A DNA stretch of 64,000 nucleotides from the NCBI RefSeq assembly GCF_000974985.2, contig NZ_LAVA02000090.1, positions 153,793 through 217,792 of the forward strand, read 5' to 3'. The DNA is from Streptomyces mangrovisoli. GTDB taxonomy: Bacteria; Actinomycetota; Actinomycetes; Streptomycetales; Streptomycetaceae. Position numbers and translations under genes: made by a program. Below are positions 39,306 to 48,021 of this stretch, piece by piece. Numbering within the stretch: position 1 is the stretch's first letter; every line of letters starts with the position of its first letter. The notes below the pieces were generated by a model. The model did not search any database, had not been told where the DNA came from, and saw only the letters and a program-made list of their open reading frames with translations.

Positions 39306-40409
39306 TCAGTACACCAGGCCCTGGGAGAGTGCCTGCTTGGCGTTGTCGGCCGTGAAGTGGCCGTCCTTGATGATCACCTTGGGCTGAACGCCGGTGGTGC
39401 CGTAGAAGTCCTGGAGGGACTGGAAGGCCAGCGGGCCGAACCGCGGGTTGGTCTCGATGTCGGCGACCGCGAGGCCGTCGGCGACGTCCTGGACCATCTG
39501 CTGGATGCCGTCGATGGTGACGATCTTGACGTCCTTGCCGGGCGTCTTGCCGGCCGACTTGATGGCCTGGATGGCGCCGAGGGCCATCTCGTCGTTCTCG
39601 GCGTAGACCGCGTCGATGTCGGGGTGCGCCTGGAGCAGCTGCTCCATCACCTTCTGGCCGTCGGCCTGGGCGAAGTTGCCGGTCTGCGAGGCGACGATCT
39701 TGACGTTCGGGTACTTGGCCTTGACCTGGTCCTGGAAGCCCTTGGTGCGGTCGGTGGTGACGTTGTTGCCGGGACTGCCGGTGAGGATCGCCACGTGCGC
39801 CTTGCTGTTGGCGGCGGCGAGGTCGTCGGCGGCGATCTGGGCCTGACCGTAGAAGTTCGAGCCGATGAAGGCGATGTAGTCGGTGCAGGCGGTGCCGGTG
39901 ACGGTGCGGTCGATCGTGAGGACCGGGATCTTCTTGGCCTTGGCCTTGGCGAGCGCGGGGCCGAGGCCGTCGGAGTTCTCCGGGGCCACGATCAGGACCT
40001 TGGCGCCCTGCGCGATCATGTCCTCGATCTGCGAGTTCTGCGTGTTGACGTCGGCGTTGGCGTTGCGCTGGATGAGCTTGACGCCGAGCTTCTTGGCCTG
40101 GTCGGTGATGCTCTTGGTCTCGGTGGCCCGGAAGGGGTTGCTGGTCGACTCCGACTGCGAGAAGCCGACCACGGTCTTACCGTCGGTGATGTCGAGCTTC
40201 GGGACACCACCGCCGTACGTCTGGTACGTGCAGCCCGGCCCGGTGGCGGAGGCGCTGGGCGAGGCGACCTGCTGGGCGGCCGCGGTGTTGTCGGCGGACT
40301 TGCCCGAGGACGAGTCGTCGCCGGAGTTGGTGCAGGCGGTCGCGGACAGGCACAGGCCGGCGGTCACCACCGCGGCGGACACAGCCTTGGCCCGGAAGAA
40401 GGAGTACAT
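39306..40409 (-). CDS. Sugar-binding lipoprotein of the ABC importer (YtfQ type)
   Basis: A 367-residue substrate-binding protein. Lipoprotein signal: MYSFFRAKAVSAAVVTAGLCLSATAC with the lipobox cysteine near residue 26, a Ser/Thr/Ala linker, then a two-lobe fold: KTVVGFSQSESTSNPFRATETKSI (YtfQ-like), NANADVNTQNSQIEDMIAQGAKVLIVAPE, VPVLTIDR-like strand with a galactofuranose-family Arg/Asp, IAFIGSNFYGQAQIAADDL, VYAENDEMALGAIQAIK. Close to the family that binds galactofuranose or other furanoses in E. coli; exact sugar is inferred only. First gene of the operon read leftward to the GH31 gene. Confidence 0.93.
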   Translation of the reverse strand: MYSFFRAKAVSAAVVTAGLCLSATACTNSGDDSSSGKSADNTAAAQQVASPSASATGPGCTYQTYGGGVPKLDITDGKTVVGFSQSESTSNPFRATETKSITDQAKKLGVKLIQRNANADVNTQNSQIEDMIAQGAKVLIVAPENSDGLGPALAKAKAKKIPVLTIDRTVTGTACTDYIAFIGSNFYGQAQIAADDLAAANSKAHVAILTGSPGNNVTTDRTKGFQDQVKAKYPNVKIVASQTGNFAQADGQKVMEQLLQAHPDIDAVYAENDEMALGAIQAIKSAGKTPGKDVKIVTIDGIQQMVQDVADGLAVADIETNPRFGPLAFQSLQDFYGTTGVQPKVIIKDGHFTADNAKQALSQGLVY

Positions 40410-40520
40410 GCGCCGATCACATCCTCGTCGGAAACGGTCAGGAAGTGCGGAGTTCTGGATGTACGCAGAGGGGAAAACCGGCCGGGCGGGCTTGTGGGGC
40501 GACCTGGCCTGACGGGTTCG

Positions 40521-40532
40521 TACAACGTTGCA
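40521..40532. promoter_or_regulatory. LacI-type operator candidate
   Basis: TACAACGTTGCA has the centre CAACGTTG, the compact palindrome typical of LacI/GalR operators with a CG axis. It lies 112 bases before the binding-protein start codon. Binding by the operon-encoded LacI protein is inferred. Confidence 0.6.
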
Positions 40533-40772
40533 GAGGGAACAGTGGAGGAAGCCCGGGAACCTGTCAAGACGTCAGGTGAAGTCTGTGTCAGCGGACTTGG
40601 GATGCGCGCAGGTGGGCCGCGCGGGAGGGCTTGAAATCGCTCTCACGAGGGCGGCCTCGACGCGGGTTCCGACGCTCCGCATTTCCTGAACTCCCAGGTG
40701 AGAGCGGCAACTTGAAGCCCACGAGGGTCTGTCCGTAACCTCCGGGAAATACTCGCGTTCCGCGGTCTAGAC

Positions 40773-40796
40773 ATGACAACCGGCCTGTGTTGTCAT
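40773..40796. promoter_or_regulatory. Split LacI-like palindrome
   Basis: ATGACAAC and GTTGTCAT are perfect 8-base complements with an 8-base spacer. The half-sites ACAAC/GTTGT are those of the 40521 site but pulled apart. Placed about 245 bases before the glutaminase start, it might serve the rightward promoter, or form an RNA hairpin. Confidence 0.45.
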
Positions 40797-41041
40797 CGTC
40801 CTGCTCGTCTTTCCATCGTTATAAGCGATCCTCGACGAAGCTCAGCGATCCGCCTCTGCCGTGTGGTCGATGCCGGGGCCTTCGCGCCGCTTCCATGGCT
40901 CCCACCAGCAAATCGACGGACCCGTCCCCGTGTCTCCGGCCCGTCCGTCAGCGTCCGGCCCGTCCGCCGGTGCCCGGCCCGTGCCCCACGCGTCCGGCCC
41001 GTCCCCCACCCCCGCCCGAACGGCTCCTCCAGGAGAACCGC

Positions 41042-43294
41042 ATGCCCCGAAGGAACGACAACTCCGAGCTGCCCTCGCACCCTTCGCCCACCCCTGGCTC
41101 CCCGGCCGAACCGGGCGTCCCCGCTCGAAGACTCAGCCGCCGCGGTCTGATCCAGTGGACCGGCGTCGGCCTCGGCGCGGCGGGGGCCGGCCTGCTGCCG
41201 GGCATCGCGCAGAGCGCGCAGGCCGCCACCTCGCCGGAAGCGACGGCGGTGCCCGCCTCCTTCACCAGCGGGTCCGCCGGGACGGCCGCCGCCGCCTTCG
41301 ACCCCATCCGGCCGCCCTCCGTCCCGCTCGCCGTCCGCTCGCCCTACCTGAGCACCTGGCTCAACGCCGATCTGCCGAACGGTCATTGGCCGGTCTTCTG
41401 GACGGGCCACACCACCGCGATGACCGGCGTCATCCGGGTCGACGGCACCAACTTCCTCTTCCTGGGCGCCCCGAGCGTCGCCGACCACCCGCTCTCCCGC
41501 GGCGCGGTGCAGCGTTCGCTGACCATCACCGCGACCCGCTCGGCGTTCGTCTTCGAGGCCGGCGGCGTACAGCTGGACCTGACGTTCCTCTCCCCCGTCG
41601 AACCGGGCGACCTGCGCCGCCAGTCGATGCCCCTGTCGTATCTCGTCGCGGACGTGCGCAGTGCGGACGGCAAGGCGCACGACGTCTCGCTGTACTTCGA
41701 CATCTCCGGCGAGTGGGCCCACGGCGACACCGGAACGAAGATCGGCTGGGACCAGGAGCAGCTGTCCGGCTCCGGCGGTACGACGGTGACCTCGCTGCAC
41801 TTCGCCCCGGACAGCCCGGGTGTGCTCAAGGAGCACGGCGACATGGCCTCCTGGGGAACGGTGGTGTGGAGCGCCACCAACCGCCCGGGGCTCAGCTGGC
41901 AGATCGGCTCGGACACCGCCGTCCGTGCCACCGCACTGGGCGGGCAGGCGCTGGCCGACTCCGCCGACACCCGACAGCCGCGCGCCATCAGCGACAGCTG
42001 GCCGGTCTTCGCCTTCCGTTTCGACCTCGGCAGCGTCCGCGGTACGACCCGTTCGCTGCTGTCGGTCGGGCATGTGCGCGAGCCCGCGGTCGGCTACCTC
42101 GACGAGCAGTTGCCGCCGCTGTGGAAGTCGTACTGGTCGAACTGGCAGGAGATGACGGCCTACTTCCACTCCGAGGCGAGCGCGGCGCAGAAGCGGACCG
42201 CCGCCCTGGACCACAAGGTGCGCACGGAGGCGACGGCCGCCGGCGGGGCCAAGTACGCGGCCCTGTGCGCGCTCGCCCTGCGACAGGCGTACGCGGGAAC
42301 CGAGTTGGTCAGCCGCAAGGGCAAGCCATGGGCGTTCCTGAAGGAGATCTCCTCCGACGGCAACGTCTCGACCATCGACGTGACCTACCCCGCCATGCCG
42401 GTGTTCCTCTACCTCGACCCGGAGTACCTCGGCCTGCTCCTCCAACCGCTCTTCGAGTACGCGGAGAACGGCGGCTGGCCCAAGACGTTCGCCGAACACG
42501 ACCTGGGCTCCAGCTATCCCAACGCGAGCGGGCACAACGACGGCAACGAGGAGGACATGCCGGTCGAGGAGTCCGCCAACATCGTGCTGATGACCGCCGC
42601 CTACCTGGCGCGCAGCAGCACCGCGACGGCCGCCGCGTTCGCCTCCGCGCACTACACGATCCTCAAGCAGTGGGCCGACTACCTGGTGGACAACGCCCTG
42701 GACCCCGGCTACCAGAACCAGACCGACGACTTCACCGGCTTCATCGCCCACAGCGCGAACCTCGCCCTGAAGGGCATCGTCGCCATCGGCGCCATGGGCA
42801 GGATCGCGACGGCGGCGGGCCACTCCGCCGACAGCGCCCACTACGCCGGTGTCGCCCGCGACTACATCGCCCAGTGGGTGGACAAGGCCCAGGACACCGA
42901 CAAGGACCATCTCAAGCTCGCCTACGACCAGCCGGGCACCTGGAGCCTGAAGTACAACGGCTACCCGGACGCGCTGCTCGGGCTGAACCTCGTACCGCGC
43001 GAGGTGGCCCAGCGGGAGGCCGACTGGTACCTGTCGCAGGCGAACCAGTTCGGCGTCCCGCTGGACCTGCGGCACAGCTACACCAAGGGCGACTGGGAGA
43101 TGTGGACGGCCGCGTGGCTGCGTGGCCATCCGGTCAGCGACCTGCTGATCTCCTCGCTCTACCAGTTCGCCCACACCACGCCCTCACGGGCGCCGTTCAG
43201 CGACTGGTACGACACGGCGGCGAACACCCAGAGCGGATTCCAGGCGCGTCCGGTGGTCGGCGGCGTCTTCGCGCTGCTGAGCCTGCGCGGATAG
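41042..43294 (+). CDS. Tat-exported glutaminase family protein (GtaA type)
   Basis: A 750-residue exported protein. A twin-arginine signal is clear: ARRLSRRGLIQWTGVGLGAAGAG with cleavage near AQAA (about residue 62). The mature protein starts with RPPSVPLAVRSPYLSTWLNADLPNGHWPVFWTGH, the hallmark opening of the fungal/bacterial GtaA glutaminase family, followed by the DUF5127/DUF4965 domains and a C-terminal DUF1793-type alpha/alpha barrel (DGNVSTIDVTYPAMPVFLYLDPEYL, HDLGSSYPNASGHNDGNEEDMPVEES, TDDFTGFIAHSANLALKGI). The acidic residues of the barrel suggest a glycosidase-like active site, so glutaminase activity is by family name only. It is divergent from the sugar operon and may act on the same polymer or glycan. 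Confidence 0.9.
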   Translation: MPRRNDNSELPSHPSPTPGSPAEPGVPARRLSRRGLIQWTGVGLGAAGAGLLPGIAQSAQAATSPEATAVPASFTSGSAGTAAAAFDPIRPPSVPLAVRSPYLSTWLNADLPNGHWPVFWTGHTTAMTGVIRVDGTNFLFLGAPSVADHPLSRGAVQRSLTITATRSAFVFEAGGVQLDLTFLSPVEPGDLRRQSMPLSYLVADVRSADGKAHDVSLYFDISGEWAHGDTGTKIGWDQEQLSGSGGTTVTSLHFAPDSPGVLKEHGDMASWGTVVWSATNRPGLSWQIGSDTAVRATALGGQALADSADTRQPRAISDSWPVFAFRFDLGSVRGTTRSLLSVGHVREPAVGYLDEQLPPLWKSYWSNWQEMTAYFHSEASAAQKRTAALDHKVRTEATAAGGAKYAALCALALRQAYAGTELVSRKGKPWAFLKEISSDGNVSTIDVTYPAMPVFLYLDPEYLGLLLQPLFEYAENGGWPKTFAEHDLGSSYPNASGHNDGNEEDMPVEESANIVLMTAAYLARSSTATAAAFASAHYTILKQWADYLVDNALDPGYQNQTDDFTGFIAHSANLALKGIVAIGAMGRIATAAGHSADSAHYAGVARDYIAQWVDKAQDTDKDHLKLAYDQPGTWSLKYNGYPDALLGLNLVPREVAQREADWYLSQANQFGVPLDLRHSYTKGDWEMWTAAWLRGHPVSDLLISSLYQFAHTTPSRAPFSDWYDTAANTQSGFQARPVVGGVFALLSLRG

Positions 43295-43314
43295 CGGCCA
43301 CCGCAGGGACCGGG

Positions 43315-43347
43315 CACCTGCCGGCACCGACTCGGTGCCGGCAGGTG
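43315..43347 (+). terminator. 15-bp perfect hairpin downstream of the glutaminase gene
   Basis: CACCTGCCGGCACCG (43315-43329) and CGGTGCCGGCAGGTG (43333-43347) close a 3-base loop (ACT), 20 bases after the stop codon. Strong terminator without a T-tract. GCAGGTG/GGTGCCTGC fragments repeat just downstream, to about 43375. Confidence 0.8.
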
Positions 43348-43520
43348 ACTGCAGGGTGCCTGCGGGTGCCTCCGAGCGCAGGTACGTGCCGGGGGCCGGC
43401 GACCGCTCCACGGACGCCGCTGCGACGGGTACGGTCTTCTCCGGCAGCTGCGGGTACGGGGGCGGCGGCCGGCACCGTGCGGGGCCGGCGGCCGTCGGGG
43501 GTCTGGGGTCTGGGGGGCAC

Positions 43521-44309
43521 GTGTCGTTTCTGCGTCGCATACGGTCGGACCTGAGCACGGGCAAGAACCTCGAGGTCTACGTCACGATGGCCGTCTCGGG
43601 GGTGCTGGCCGTGCTCGGCGTCGTGGGCACGGTCTCCATCCCCGTCCTGATGGCCGCCACACTGGCCACCCTCACCCTGCTCGCGGGCAGCGCGCTGGGC
43701 ACCCGCCGCCATATCGACGACCTGAGCCAGGAGTTGCGGCAGCGCGGCTCGGACCAGGTCCCCGCCACGAACTATCTCTCCGCCGACAGGCCCGGCCTGC
43801 CCGCGGAGGTCGCCACCGCGCAGGAGATCCGCGTCATGGGGGTGACCCTGGCCCGCACGCTGCGCAACCTCTACAGCGTGCTGGAGGAACGCGTCGCCGC
43901 CGGGGCGCACGTGCGGATCGTCCTGATCGACCCCGAGACCACCGCACCCCTCGAAGCGGCCCGACGCAGCACCGTCTCCGACCGGCCGGACATGTTCGAG
44001 AACCGGGTGCGGCCCTCGATCGACCTGCTGCGCGTCCTGGCGGCCGGGTCGTCCGCGGCCGGGCGGGTCGAGGTGCGGCTGGTGCCCTTCGTCCCGGCGT
44101 TCGGCCTGGTCGTCCTCGACGGCGGCGGCGCGGCGGGACGCCTCTACCTGGACCTGTACTCCCACAGTTCCGCCAACGGCGACGCGGTCCTGCGTCTCGT
44201 GCCGCATCGCGACGAGCCCTGGTTCGGCCACTACCGAGCCGAGTTCGACCGGGTCTGGGAGCATTCCCGGCCGGTGGGGCCTGCCGACGGGTTTCCCGGC
44301 CGACACTGA
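43521..44309 (+). CDS. Membrane-anchored protein with a PLD-like (DUF5919-type) cytoplasmic domain
   Basis: A 262-residue protein. After a short basic N-terminus, two hydrophobic helices lie at about 21-37 and 39-58 (VYVTMAVSGVLAVLGVVGTVS, IPVLMAATLATLTLLAGSAL). The soluble domain begins with the region EIRVMGVTLARTLRNLYSVLEERVAAGAHVRIVLIDPETTAPL, typical of phospholipase-D-like folds that lack a complete HKD motif, and ends with DLYSHSSANGDAVLRLVPHRDEPWFGHYRAEFDRVWEHSRP, the tail of that fold. Such domains occur in defence and signalling proteins of actinobacteria. Start GTG after GGGGGGC; the next gene is 212 bases away. Function unproven. Confidence 0.72.
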   Translation: MSFLRRIRSDLSTGKNLEVYVTMAVSGVLAVLGVVGTVSIPVLMAATLATLTLLAGSALGTRRHIDDLSQELRQRGSDQVPATNYLSADRPGLPAEVATAQEIRVMGVTLARTLRNLYSVLEERVAAGAHVRIVLIDPETTAPLEAARRSTVSDRPDMFENRVRPSIDLLRVLAAGSSAAGRVEVRLVPFVPAFGLVVLDGGGAAGRLYLDLYSHSSANGDAVLRLVPHRDEPWFGHYRAEFDRVWEHSRPVGPADGFPGRH

Positions 44310-44521
44310 ACTCGGCTGGCGTCCTGTTCGGTTGTGCCGTCCGCCTGCCGCTGCACGCCGCCCCGGCCCCGTCCGGATCCGGCCGACCCGGCGGCCGGAT
44401 CCCGTCGGCGGCGCAACCCCCGGGCGTTCCCACGGGTCCCAGCTGACGCACAGCGCACGGACATACGGATGCACGGGCATCCCGTCGGCGGGGCAGGCCG
44501 GGCGCGGGAAGGGAGACGTGC

Positions 44522-45877
44522 ATGAGCGAGGGTCTCGCGCGGTCCAGGCCGGTGCGACTCGCCGCCGTACTGCTCGTGCTGCTCTCCCTCGGGCTCACCG
44601 GGTGCACGGACGACGACGAGCGCACCGCCGGCCTCACCCTCACCGCCCCGGCCCTGCACTATCTGCGCCCCCACGGCGACAAGAAGGGCATGGCGGACGC
44701 GCCGGCCCTCGTCGTCGCGGCCACCGGACCGGACGCGGAGGGCGCCCACCCGATCGTCGTCGAGGTCGCCAAGGGGTCCGAACACATCGTCCGGCTGCGC
44801 GAGTCGGTGGCGTCGGACTGCACCGGCAGCGCCACCCGCCTCGTCTGCCTGCTCGACCGCGGCCCGCAGCCGCAGACCCGCGTCCCGCTCGCCGCCGTGA
44901 AGGGCGGCCGCATCGGCGACACCGGCCGGATCCGGTTCACGTACAAGAGGAGCGACGGCAACCAACTCACCACCCGCACCGACGTCGTCGTGGGCGAACC
45001 GGTCCTGGAGGTGCTCAAGACACCGGCCCGGAAGGACCTGCGGCCCGGTTCGGCCTTCACTGCACCCGTCGCGGTACGCAACACCGGAGAGGTGCCGGTC
45101 CTGGGCCTCGGCCTGCAACTGTCCGCCCACGGCGTCGACTTCGCCGAGCGGTACGCCAACTGCCGCTATCCGACACCGCCCGCGCGCGCCGCCGTATGCC
45201 GGTTCGCCGGTCTGCGGATCGCGCCGGGCCAGACCGTCGTCGTCCTCCCGGCCATGCGCCTGCGCGCCTCGAAGACAGGGATGTACGGGGACTACACCGT
45301 GCAGGCGTGGCCGCTGGACGTGGGCACCACGCAGGAGAACGTCTACGCGAACGCCCCCGCGAGCGGTGACGGACCGACCCTCACCGCGGGCGTCGAGGAC
45401 GGCGTCCGCGGCACGTTCACCCAGGGCGTCGTCGGCACCGACCTGTCCATCGACACCACGGCCGACTACCAGGTGACCGGCGCCGACCTGCACGGAGCCC
45501 CCGGCAGCCGGCGCACGCTGCGCCTGACCGTGCGCAACAACGGACCCGGTGATCCGGGCTACTCGTCCGAGCTGGTCTTCACCCCGCCCCCGGGCTCCGG
45601 GGTGGTGAAGGAGCCGATGCGGGAGACCGACGTGGACTCCTACGAGCCGTTCTGCGACAGCACGGACGGCACCTACCGCTGCCCCATGGACAGGCTCGCC
45701 CCGGGCGACTCCCGCACCTTCACCTTCACCCTCCGCCTGGGCGAGCCCGCCGAGGGCACGGTGCGCGTCGAGGACATCCGATCCCCTGATACGGAGGGAA
45801 CCGACCCGCCGGGCCGCACCGGCCGCCGCGATCCCGACCCCGGGAACGACCGGGCCACCGTCAGGGTCCTGCGGTAG
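44522..45877 (+). CDS. Surface lipoprotein with Ig-like/DUF11-like repeats, unknown
   Basis: A 451-residue lipoprotein: signal LAAVLLVLLSLGLTGC with the lipobox cysteine at about residue 28. The mature part consists of beta-rich segments that include two similar DUF11/CARDB-like modules (PVAVRNTGEVPVLGLGLQLS and TVRNNGPGDPGYSSELVFTPP), each with paired cysteines (ANCRYPTPPARAAVCRF, EPFCDSTDGTYRCP). These look like cell-surface adhesive or structural repeats. No enzyme motif. The ATG follows AAGGGAG. Stands alone. Confidence 0.8.
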   Translation: MSEGLARSRPVRLAAVLLVLLSLGLTGCTDDDERTAGLTLTAPALHYLRPHGDKKGMADAPALVVAATGPDAEGAHPIVVEVAKGSEHIVRLRESVASDCTGSATRLVCLLDRGPQPQTRVPLAAVKGGRIGDTGRIRFTYKRSDGNQLTTRTDVVVGEPVLEVLKTPARKDLRPGSAFTAPVAVRNTGEVPVLGLGLQLSAHGVDFAERYANCRYPTPPARAAVCRFAGLRIAPGQTVVVLPAMRLRASKTGMYGDYTVQAWPLDVGTTQENVYANAPASGDGPTLTAGVEDGVRGTFTQGVVGTDLSIDTTADYQVTGADLHGAPGSRRTLRLTVRNNGPGDPGYSSELVFTPPPGSGVVKEPMRETDVDSYEPFCDSTDGTYRCPMDRLAPGDSRTFTFTLRLGEPAEGTVRVEDIRSPDTEGTDPPGRTGRRDPDPGNDRATVRVLR

Positions 45878-45951
45878 GGACGGCGGACGCGTCGACCTCG
45901 ACGTCGGATTCCTGCCAGAACCCGGGCGGCGGACGCTGTTTGACTGTGCGT

Positions 45952-46770
45952 ATGACTTCCCCGCAGCCGGACCAGACCCAGCTCTTCCGCTCCCTGCACA
46001 CGGCCGCCGAGCCGCTCCTGCTGGCCAACGCCTGGGACGTCGCGAGCGCCCGCGTCATCGAGGCCGCGGGTGCCCGGGCGATCGCGACGACCAGTGCCGG
46101 GGTGGCCTGGTCACTGGGCTCCCCCGACGGCGACACCCTCACCCGCGAGCAGGCGCTCGCGCTGATCTCGCGTATCACCGCCGCGGTCACCGTCCCGGTC
46201 ACCGCCGACATCGAGGGCGGGTTCGGGCAGAACCCGTCCGAGGTCGCCGACACCGTCACCGAGGTGATCTCGGCCGGGGCCGCCGGGGTCAACATCGAGG
46301 ACGGCACCCGGCCGCCGGAGCAGGTCGCGGCACGGCTGGCCGCCGCCCGAGCGGCCGCCGACCGGGCGGGCTCCGGACTCTTCCTCAACGCCCGCGTCGA
46401 CACCTACCTGTTCGGCCTCGGCGCCGAGGAGACCCGGCTGGAGGACACCCTGGGGCGGGCGCGCGTCTACGTCGACGCGGGCGCCGACGGCGTCTTCGTC
46501 CCCGGTGTCACCGACACGACGACCATCGCGGCCCTGGCCAAGAACATCTCCGCCCCACTGAACGTCCTGGCCGGTCCGGGCGCCCCGTCCGTCGCCGAGC
46601 TCTCGGCGCTCGGCGTGGCCCGGGTCAGTCTCGGGTCGAGCGTGGCCGAGGCCGCGTACGCCGTCGCCCGCCGCGCGGCGCAGGACCTCTTCACCGGCGG
46701 CGGGTACGACGCCCTCACGGACGCGGTCCCGTATCCGGAGCTCAACGCGCTGCTGGCCGGGCCCCGTTGA
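45952..46770 (+). CDS. Isocitrate lyase/phosphoenolpyruvate mutase family protein
   Basis: A 272-residue TIM-barrel enzyme of the PEP mutase/ICL family. Motifs: LLANAWDVASARVIEAAGARAIATTSAGVAW, the metal-binding TADIEGGFG, VNIEDGTRPPEQV and LNARVDTYLFG. Members include carboxyvinyl-carboxyphosphonate mutase-like and oxaloacetate-cleaving enzymes; the general-base loop that distinguishes them is not decisive here. The ATG at 45952 is preferred to one 12 bases upstream. It converges on the esterase gene, 7 bases from its end. Confidence 0.92.
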   Translation: MTSPQPDQTQLFRSLHTAAEPLLLANAWDVASARVIEAAGARAIATTSAGVAWSLGSPDGDTLTREQALALISRITAAVTVPVTADIEGGFGQNPSEVADTVTEVISAGAAGVNIEDGTRPPEQVAARLAAARAAADRAGSGLFLNARVDTYLFGLGAEETRLEDTLGRARVYVDAGADGVFVPGVTDTTTIAALAKNISAPLNVLAGPGAPSVAELSALGVARVSLGSSVAEAAYAVARRAAQDLFTGGGYDALTDAVPYPELNALLAGPR

Positions 46771-46777
46771 CCCGCGC

Positions 46778-47968
46778 TCAGTCGTCGATGGCCTGGTAGA
46801 CGGCGGTCCACAGGTCCTGCCACATCGGCAGCCTCTGGTCGCCCGCGTGCGCCCGCTGCATCATGAAGATCGCCGTCATGTCCTCGGCGGGGTCGTTGTA
46901 CCAGGCCGTGCCGTAGAAGCCCGGCCAGCCGTAACTGCCCACCGAGGGACCCAGATGCGTACGGCGGGTGCGGACCGACATCCCGAAACCCCAGCCCATG
47001 GAGTCGAAGTACCCCGGCCAGAACCCGGAGACCGCCTTCTGCTCCGGGGTCAGGTGGTCGCTCGTCATCAGCGTCACCGCCGGCCGTGACAGCACCCGCC
47101 GGCCACCGCGCCGGCCGCCCGCGAGCAGCGCCGAGGCAAAGGCGAGATAGTCCTCGGCGGTCGAGACCAGGCCGCCGCCTCCTGATTCGAACACCGGCGG
47201 CCGGGTGAACCGGCCGCCGGGGCCGTCCTCGACGACCGCCCGGCCGTCGGCGCCGTCGTCACGCTCGTACGCCGTCGCCAGCCGGCCGGTGTTCCCGCCG
47301 GCAACGCTGAAGGCGGTGTCCTTCATGCCGAGCGGTTCGCAGATCCGCTCGCGCAGGGCGTCCCCGAAGGACCCGCCCGTCGCGCGGGCGATCAGCACGC
47401 CGGTCACGTTCGCGGCGGTGTCGTACATCCAGCGCTCGCCGGGCTGGTGGACGAGGGGAAACCTGCCCAGTCGGCGCGCCCACTCGTCCATCGGCGCCGG
47501 GCCGAGCGCGTCCAACGCGTCGGCGATGGGCACCGTCCCCGGCTCGGCGGGGACCATGCCGGTGCCGAGGGTGCCGGTCAGCAGGTCCCGCGTCGTGATC
47601 GGGCGTCGCGCGGGGACGGCGTCGTCGAGCGGCCCGTCGACATCGGCGAGCACGGTCATGTCCGCGAGTTCGGGCAGCAGGTCGTCCACCGGGTCGTCCA
47701 GGCGCAGGGTGCAGTCCTCGACGAGGGTCATCGCGCAGGCCGCCACGAGCGGCTTGGTCATCGAGCCCAGGCGGCAGACGGTGTCACCCGCCATCGGCGT
47801 CGCCGAGCCCGCGCCCTCGAACGCGAGGGTTCCCGTCGCCTCGACGTGCACGTGACCGTGCCGGGCGAGGACGGCGACCATGCCGGGGACGAAGCCGGAA
47901 TCGACCTGCCGCTCCGCCAGCTCCCGCACCCGAACCAGTCTCCTGGAGGAGAACCCACCGGCTGTCAC
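46778..47968 (-). CDS. Beta-lactamase-fold serine hydrolase (class C-type esterase)
   Basis: A 396-residue protein of the beta-lactamase/EstB family. The catalytic motif SMTK is at residues 69-72 (GSMTKPLVA), the Tyr motif is YDT in RWMYDTAANVTG near residue 178, and a third motif replaces KTG by WPGFYGTAWYN near residue 355. This pattern belongs to esterases and transpeptidase-like proteins that do not hydrolyse beta-lactams efficiently. No signal peptide. The GTG start has GAGGAG before it. Substrate unknown. Confidence 0.92.
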   Translation of the reverse strand: MTAGGFSSRRLVRVRELAERQVDSGFVPGMVAVLARHGHVHVEATGTLAFEGAGSATPMAGDTVCRLGSMTKPLVAACAMTLVEDCTLRLDDPVDDLLPELADMTVLADVDGPLDDAVPARRPITTRDLLTGTLGTGMVPAEPGTVPIADALDALGPAPMDEWARRLGRFPLVHQPGERWMYDTAANVTGVLIARATGGSFGDALRERICEPLGMKDTAFSVAGGNTGRLATAYERDDGADGRAVVEDGPGGRFTRPPVFESGGGGLVSTAEDYLAFASALLAGGRRGGRRVLSRPAVTLMTSDHLTPEQKAVSGFWPGYFDSMGWGFGMSVRTRRTHLGPSVGSYGWPGFYGTAWYNDPAEDMTAIFMMQRAHAGDQRLPMWQDLWTAVYQAIDD

Positions 47969-48021
47969 CCGTCTCCTCCTCGGTCTCGGCCCGTTGGCAC
48001 GCTACACGCGGGGCGCCGCGC

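Larger units (their letters stand above)
40410..41041. other. Divergent regulatory region of sugar operon and glutaminase gene
   Basis: A 632-base gap containing no convincing gene. It holds the promoters of the leftward sugar operon and the rightward glutaminase gene, two LacI-like palindromic sites (40521-40532, 40773-40796) and two loosely similar blocks (GGGCTTGAAATCG near 40630 and CAACTTGAAGCCC near 40706). Frames through 40787-41041 are basic and repetitive and look untranslated. Confidence 0.5.
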
